Shown here: positions 5,906 through 8,418 of the stretch, piece by piece
How the letters are laid out: every line of letters begins with the position of its first letter
Numbering within the stretch: position 1 is the first letter of the stretch
DNA from: Kuafuiihalomonas sp964473255
Lineage (GTDB): Bacteria > Myxococcota > Kuafuiibacteriia > Kuafuiibacteriales > Kuafuiibacteriaceae
Assembly: GCA_964473255.1 (NCBI GenBank)
Contig: CAYYOT010000117.1
Location: 1-8,418, forward strand
Direction: 5' to 3'
Length of the DNA stretch: 8,418 nucleotides
The notes under the pieces: model-generated
Told to the model about the DNA's origin: nothing
What the model saw: only the letters and a program-made list of their open reading frames with translations
Database searches by the model: none
Made by a program: the position numbers and the translations under genes

Positions 5906-6991
5906 CTACTCCACCTCGTCTTCGATGTGGTCGGTGGCGCGGGCGAGCTGGGCGGCCGCGTAGAGCGCGGACTCGGACTCCTCGGGTTCGGGGGGCGGAA
6001 GAGGGCGACCATTGCCGAGTCCGGCGTCACGGATCCGGCCGGCGAGTTCGTGCGCCGCGTTGTGCCCGCGAAGATGGAGGAGCTGATTGCGAGCGGCAAC
6101 CTCCACGATGCCAGCGACGTTCCGTCCTGGCGTCACCGGTACGCGGAGCACCCGGACCGGAATCCCCAAGATGTCGGAGGACTTTCGGTCCAGCCCGGTG
6201 CGGTCGTAGCGGGCGTCGGGCCGCCAGGCTTCGAGCTCGACGTGGAGCTCGATCCGTTTGTGGAGACGGGTCGCGGCCACGCCGTAGAGCTCGGCGATGT
6301 TGAGGATACCGAGCCCTCGGACCTCGATCAGGTGCTGGATGACGCTCGAGGCCTGACCCACGAGATCTTCGCCGCGACGCCGAACCTCCACGACGTCGTC
6401 GGCAACGAGTCGATGCCCTCTCTCCACCAGATCGAGCGCGCACTCGCTCTTGCCGATACCGGACGCTCCGGTCATCAGGACTCCGACGCCGTTAACGTCT
6501 ACCAGTACGCCGTGCATGCTGCAGCGAGGCGCCAAGAGATCATCGAGGTAGGTCAGCGTCTTGCGGATGACCTGGGACGACCGAAGGGCCGTGCGCAGGA
6601 GGGGCGTGCCGTGGGCGTCGCAACCGGTCACCAGCTCGTCGGGAAGGCTGAGCCCCTTGGTCACGACGATACAGGCCAGCTTGCAAGACAGCAGGCCCGC
6701 GACCGCTTGGTCGCGCGCCTCGTCATCCAGCGTTTCGAGATAGGAGAGTTCCGTCTCGCCCAAGATCTGGACTCGATCGTTGTGAACGAAGCGAGTGTAG
6801 CCGACCAGCGCCAGACCGGGTTTTTGGATGCGCGAAGAGCGCAGTAGATGGCTCAGCCCGGCCGCGCCCGCGCAAAGCTCGAGCGCCAACGGTTTCCGGG
6901 CGTGCTCGAAGAACGCCGCGACGGTGACTTCGGTGCCCGGGCCTTGGCTCAAGACAGGAGCCGGTTGTCGTGCTCCAGGATCGCCTTCCAC
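5906..6991 (-). CDS. hprK: HPr kinase/phosphorylase
   Basis: HprK phosphorylates and dephosphorylates HPr on its regulatory serine. Numbered from GTG 6991 (361 residues), it shows an N-terminal HprK domain (about 22-150), MHGVLVDV (159-166), the P-loop GASGIGKS (175-182), RGHRLVADDVVEV (191-203), the family signature EVRGLGILNIAELYG (223-237), and the late segment PVTPGRNVAGIVEVAARN. All are typical, so the enzyme looks intact; its substrate serine is present in the EIIB-HPr fusion. The start is ambiguous. GTG 6991 has GGAGG four bases upstream and overlaps ptsN by 43 bases, whereas TTG 6952 overlaps the ptsN stop (TTGA) and gives 348 residues, nearer to the usual 310-330, but lacks a ribosome binding site. 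A Pro/Glu-rich tail of about 35 residues after the conserved domain is longer than in well-known homologues. The stop is four bases from that of menB. Confidence 0.95.
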   Translation of the reverse strand: MEGDPGARQPAPVLSQGPGTEVTVAAFFEHARKPLALELCAGAAGLSHLLRSSRIQKPGLALVGYTRFVHNDRVQILGETELSYLETLDDEARDQAVAGLLSCKLACIVVTKGLSLPDELVTGCDAHGTPLLRTALRSSQVIRKTLTYLDDLLAPRCSMHGVLVDVNGVGVLMTGASGIGKSECALDLVERGHRLVADDVVEVRRRGEDLVGQASSVIQHLIEVRGLGILNIAELYGVAATRLHKRIELHVELEAWRPDARYDRTGLDRKSSDILGIPVRVLRVPVTPGRNVAGIVEVAARNQLLHLRGHNAAHELAGRIRDAGLGNGRPLPPPEPEESESALYAAAQLARATDHIEDEVE

Positions 6992-7419
6992 AACGCCTCC
7001 GATTCGTCCGTTTCGATGAGTCGGCGGCGAAAGTCGGCGTCCTGGAACAGGCGCGAGGCTCTCGCGAGCGACTTCAAATGTAGGCTGGCTCGCCCCTCGG
7101 GGGCGAACAGGGCCATGATCAGGTGCGCGGGCTGACCGTCGAGAGACGAGAAGTCCACGCCCGCCGGCGAGCGCGCAAAACAGGCCAGCGGACGTTCCAG
7201 GCCTGGCACCTTCGTGTGCGGAATCGCGATCGCGTTGCCAATGCCGGTGGAGCCTGCCCGCTCACGCTCGACGAGCAGCGACAGCACCCGGTCCCCGTCG
7301 AGTCCATCCGGCCCGTGCTCGACGAGGACCTCGACGACGCTCTTCAACGCGGAATCTCGGTCGGGGGCCTCCAGGTCGGCGATGACCCGGTCCGGCGATA
7401 GGATGTCCGAGATCCTCAT
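6949..7419 (-). CDS. ptsN: Nitrogen-type PTS EIIA (EIIA-Ntr)
   Basis: This is a 156-residue EIIA of the fructose/Ntr family, the usual length for PtsN. The opening MRISDILSPDRVI is characteristic, and the phospho-acceptor H68 lies in GNAIAIPHTKV. In other bacteria EIIA-Ntr is the output of the nitrogen PTS: its phosphorylation state controls potassium transport, sensor kinases and other targets by protein contact, without moving sugar. Here phosphate would have to come from EI and the HPr domain encoded downstream. It follows hpf after 49 bases and overlaps hprK. ATG 7419 is the only sensible start; its weak ribosome binding site TAGGG (7429-7433) lies inside a strong hairpin. The order rpoN - hpf - ptsN is widely conserved in proteobacteria. 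Confidence 0.97.
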   Translation of the reverse strand: MRISDILSPDRVIADLEAPDRDSALKSVVEVLVEHGPDGLDGDRVLSLLVERERAGSTGIGNAIAIPHTKVPGLERPLACFARSPAGVDFSSLDGQPAHLIMALFAPEGRASLHLKSLARASRLFQDADFRRRLIETDESEALWKAILEHDNRLLS

Positions 7420-7421
7420 GC

Positions 7422-7458
7422 GCTTGGACCCTACTGGTGTCGCAGCAGGAGTCCAAGC
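7422..7458 (-). promoter_or_regulatory. Stable hairpin covering the ptsN ribosome binding site
   Basis: In the minus-strand transcript GCTTGGAC (7458-7451) pairs perfectly with GTCCAAGC (7429-7422). Above it, after one bulged T, CCTGCTG (7449-7443) pairs with CAGTAGG (7436-7430) including one G-U pair, and a six-base loop CGACAC closes it. This gives 15 base pairs in 37 bases. The structure starts 10 bases after the hpf stop and ends two bases before the ptsN ATG, and it buries the only Shine-Dalgarno-like sequence of ptsN. There is no U-tract after it, so it is not a classical terminator. Confidence 0.65.
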
Positions 7459-7468
7459 ATCTCCTGAG

Positions 7469-8020
7469 TCAAGCGGCGTGGGCTTCGATCAGTCCGTACT
7501 GCCCGTCGGGCAGACGATAGACCACATTGACGTTCTGGCTGTCGGAGTTCGTGAAAACCAGGAAGTCGGTATCCATCAAATCCATCTGCATCACGGCATC
7601 GTCGATCCGCATGTTGCGGGCGATGACCGTCTCCTGACGCACGATCTGGGGAGTCTTCGTCTCTTCGTTCGCATCGTGATCCAGGGCCAGGACGCGGTGG
7701 GGCAGCTCCCGCCCCGAGCTATGCGGCTCGCGGTGGCTGCGGATCTTCGATCGATATCGCTTCACCTGTCGCATGATGCGGTCCACGGCGGCGTCGATCG
7801 ACGCGTACATGTCCGAAGAACGGTCGACGGCTCGAATCCGAAGGGATCCATCGGTCACCAGCTCGATGTGGGCCACGTGAAGGTGGGAGTCGACGGATAG
7901 AATGGCTTGCGCCTCGACATCACGATCGATGATCCGGGTGATGCGATCGATACGTTCTTCAGTGTACGTACGAACCGCATCACTTGGCTTCATGTGGCGG
8001 AAAGTCACCGAGCATTTCAT
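7469..8020 (-). CDS. hpf: Ribosome hibernation promoting factor, long form
   Basis: HPF binds the 30S decoding region in starved or stationary cells and shuts down translation. The 183-residue length and the two domains mark the long form, which pairs 70S ribosomes into 100S dimers by itself. Residues 1-105 are the ribosome-binding domain (MKCSVTFRHMKPSDAVRTY at the start, then DRIMRQVKRYRSK). A polar linker follows at about 105-128. The C-terminal dimerisation domain has VIARNMRIDDAVMQMDLM and DFLVFTNSD, and ends in NVNVVYRLPDGQYGLIEAHAA. I placed the start at ATG 8020, which has AGGAGG six bases upstream (8027-8032); an in-frame TTG at 8026 would sit against that site. It lies 49 bases downstream of rpoN and upstream of ptsN, a conserved arrangement. 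Confidence 0.97.
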   Translation of the reverse strand: MKCSVTFRHMKPSDAVRTYTEERIDRITRIIDRDVEAQAILSVDSHLHVAHIELVTDGSLRIRAVDRSSDMYASIDAAVDRIMRQVKRYRSKIRSHREPHSSGRELPHRVLALDHDANEETKTPQIVRQETVIARNMRIDDAVMQMDLMDTDFLVFTNSDSQNVNVVYRLPDGQYGLIEAHAA

Positions 8021-8036
8021 AGACAACCTCCTATTG

Positions 8037-8057
8037 GGGGCCCCATGGGCAGGCCCC
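8037..8057 (-). other. GC-rich hairpin ahead of the hpf ribosome binding site
   Basis: In the transcript GGGGCC (8057-8052) can pair with GGCCCC (8042-8037) around a nine-base loop. It ends four bases before the AGGAGG of hpf. With no U-tract it is unlikely to be a terminator; an RNA-processing or stability element between rpoN and hpf is possible. Confidence 0.4.
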
Positions 8058-8062
8058 GAGCC

Positions 8063-8081
8063 AAGCTCGTCAGACGAGCTT
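8063..8081 (-). other. Perfect 8-bp inverted repeat over the rpoN stop codon
   Basis: AAGCTCGT (8063-8070) and ACGAGCTT (8074-8081) are exact reverse complements separated by three bases. On the transcript the repeat begins in the last rpoN codons and holds its stop codon. No run of U follows, so a rho-independent terminator is not supported. Confidence 0.45.
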
Positions 8082-8418
8082 ACGACGCTTGGACGACGAT
8101 AGGATACCCATCGCCTCCCGATATTTGGCCACCGTCCGTCGAGCGATGTTGATGTTCTCCTTCTTCAGGAGACCAACGATCGCTTGGTCGGAGAGGGGTT
8201 TCTTGGAATCTTCGGCCTCGATGACCTGCTTGATGCGGTGCTTCACGGAAGCGCTCGCCATGTCATCGCCGTCGGAACGCCCGATCGAGCTGTTGAAGAA
8301 GTACTTGAGCTCGAAGATCCCCTGAGGAGTGTGAACGTACTTATTCGAGGTGACCCGGGAGATGGTTGACTCGTGCATGCCGATGTCCTCGGCCACGTCG
8401 CGCAGGATGAGGGGCTTG
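8070..8418 (-). CDS. rpoN: RNA polymerase sigma-54 factor RpoN, C-terminal part
   Basis: Only the last 115 or so residues are in the window; the gene enters across the right edge. The sequence reads KPLILRDVAEDIGMHESTISR, a helix-turn-helix, then the conserved HTPQGIFELKYFF segment, and finally the RpoN box ARRTVAKYRE, which contacts the -24 element of sigma-54 promoters. These are near-invariant in RpoN, and the stop is where expected shortly after the box. Sigma-54 directs RNA polymerase to promoters that need an ATP-driven activator, and it is commonly followed by hpf and ptsN, as here. No start codon should be assigned to this fragment, since the frame is still open and clearly RpoN at the edge. 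Confidence 0.98.
   Translation of the reverse strand, partial: KPLILRDVAEDIGMHESTISRVTSNKYVHTPQGIFELKYFFNSSIGRSDGDDMASASVKHRIKQVIEAEDSKKPLSDQAIVGLLKKENINIARRTVAKYREAMGILSSSKRRKLV

Noticed and set aside
5899..5908. Small palindrome TAGCGAGCTA at the menB/hprK convergence as a terminator
   Set aside because: The stem is only four base pairs and is made of the two stop codons; there is no U-tract on either strand.
5221..6099. Minus-strand open frame of 292 codons opposite menB
   Set aside because: It is antisense to menB and overlaps the hprK 3' end; the translation shows no domain and is explained by menB codon bias.
5789..6847. Plus-strand open frame of 352 codons opposite hprK
   Set aside because: It is the mirror of hprK, which has intact family motifs; no independent evidence of coding.
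1..8418. Search for CRISPR arrays, insertion sequences, tRNA/rRNA genes and phage genes
   Set aside because: By eye I saw no spaced direct repeats, transposase motifs, tRNA-like folds or rRNA segments. The window is ordinary chromosomal coding sequence in this respect.

Overview
The window is GC-rich and almost fully coding, with no gene-free stretch longer than about 90 bases. Gene content and order suggest a Gram-negative bacterium of the former Deltaproteobacteria or a neighbouring phylum (Myxococcota, Desulfobacterota or similar). The reasons are the linkage rpoN - hpf - ptsN - hprK - rapZ - mannose-type EIIA/EIIB - HPr - EI, and menB as a sign of menaquinone synthesis. The taxonomic guess is inference from gene order and was not tested by any search.

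Layout, right to left along the minus strand. The 3' end of rpoN (sigma-54, cut by the window edge) is followed by hpf (long-form ribosome hibernation factor), ptsN (EIIA-Ntr) and hprK (HPr kinase/phosphorylase). The minus-strand series is then interrupted by a plus-strand menB (5011-5901), which converges on hprK with a 4-base gap and diverges from rapZ across 87 bases. After it come rapZ, a mannose-family EIIA, a single reading frame that fuses a mannose/sorbose-family EIIB to HPr, and ptsI (EI). The last three are translationally linked: an 8-base overlap between EIIA and EIIB-HPr, and a 4-base GTGA overlap between EIIB-HPr and ptsI. At the far left a plus-strand gene for an unrecognised single-pass membrane protein runs 46 bases into the 3' end of ptsI.

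How the genes fit together. EI takes phosphate from PEP and passes it to the HPr domain. That domain can feed EIIA-Ntr and the mannose-type EIIA, and the latter would pass it to the EIIB domain that is covalently joined to HPr. HprK can phosphorylate the regulatory serine of HPr, which is present (S229 of the fusion). No EIIC or EIID permease lies in the window. The set therefore looks like a regulatory phosphorelay tied to sigma-54, ribosome hibernation and RapZ rather than a sugar importer, unless permease genes lie elsewhere.

The most notable points are the EIIB-HPr fusion, the intruding menB of the actinobacterial kind, and a strong hairpin that buries the ribosome binding site of ptsN.
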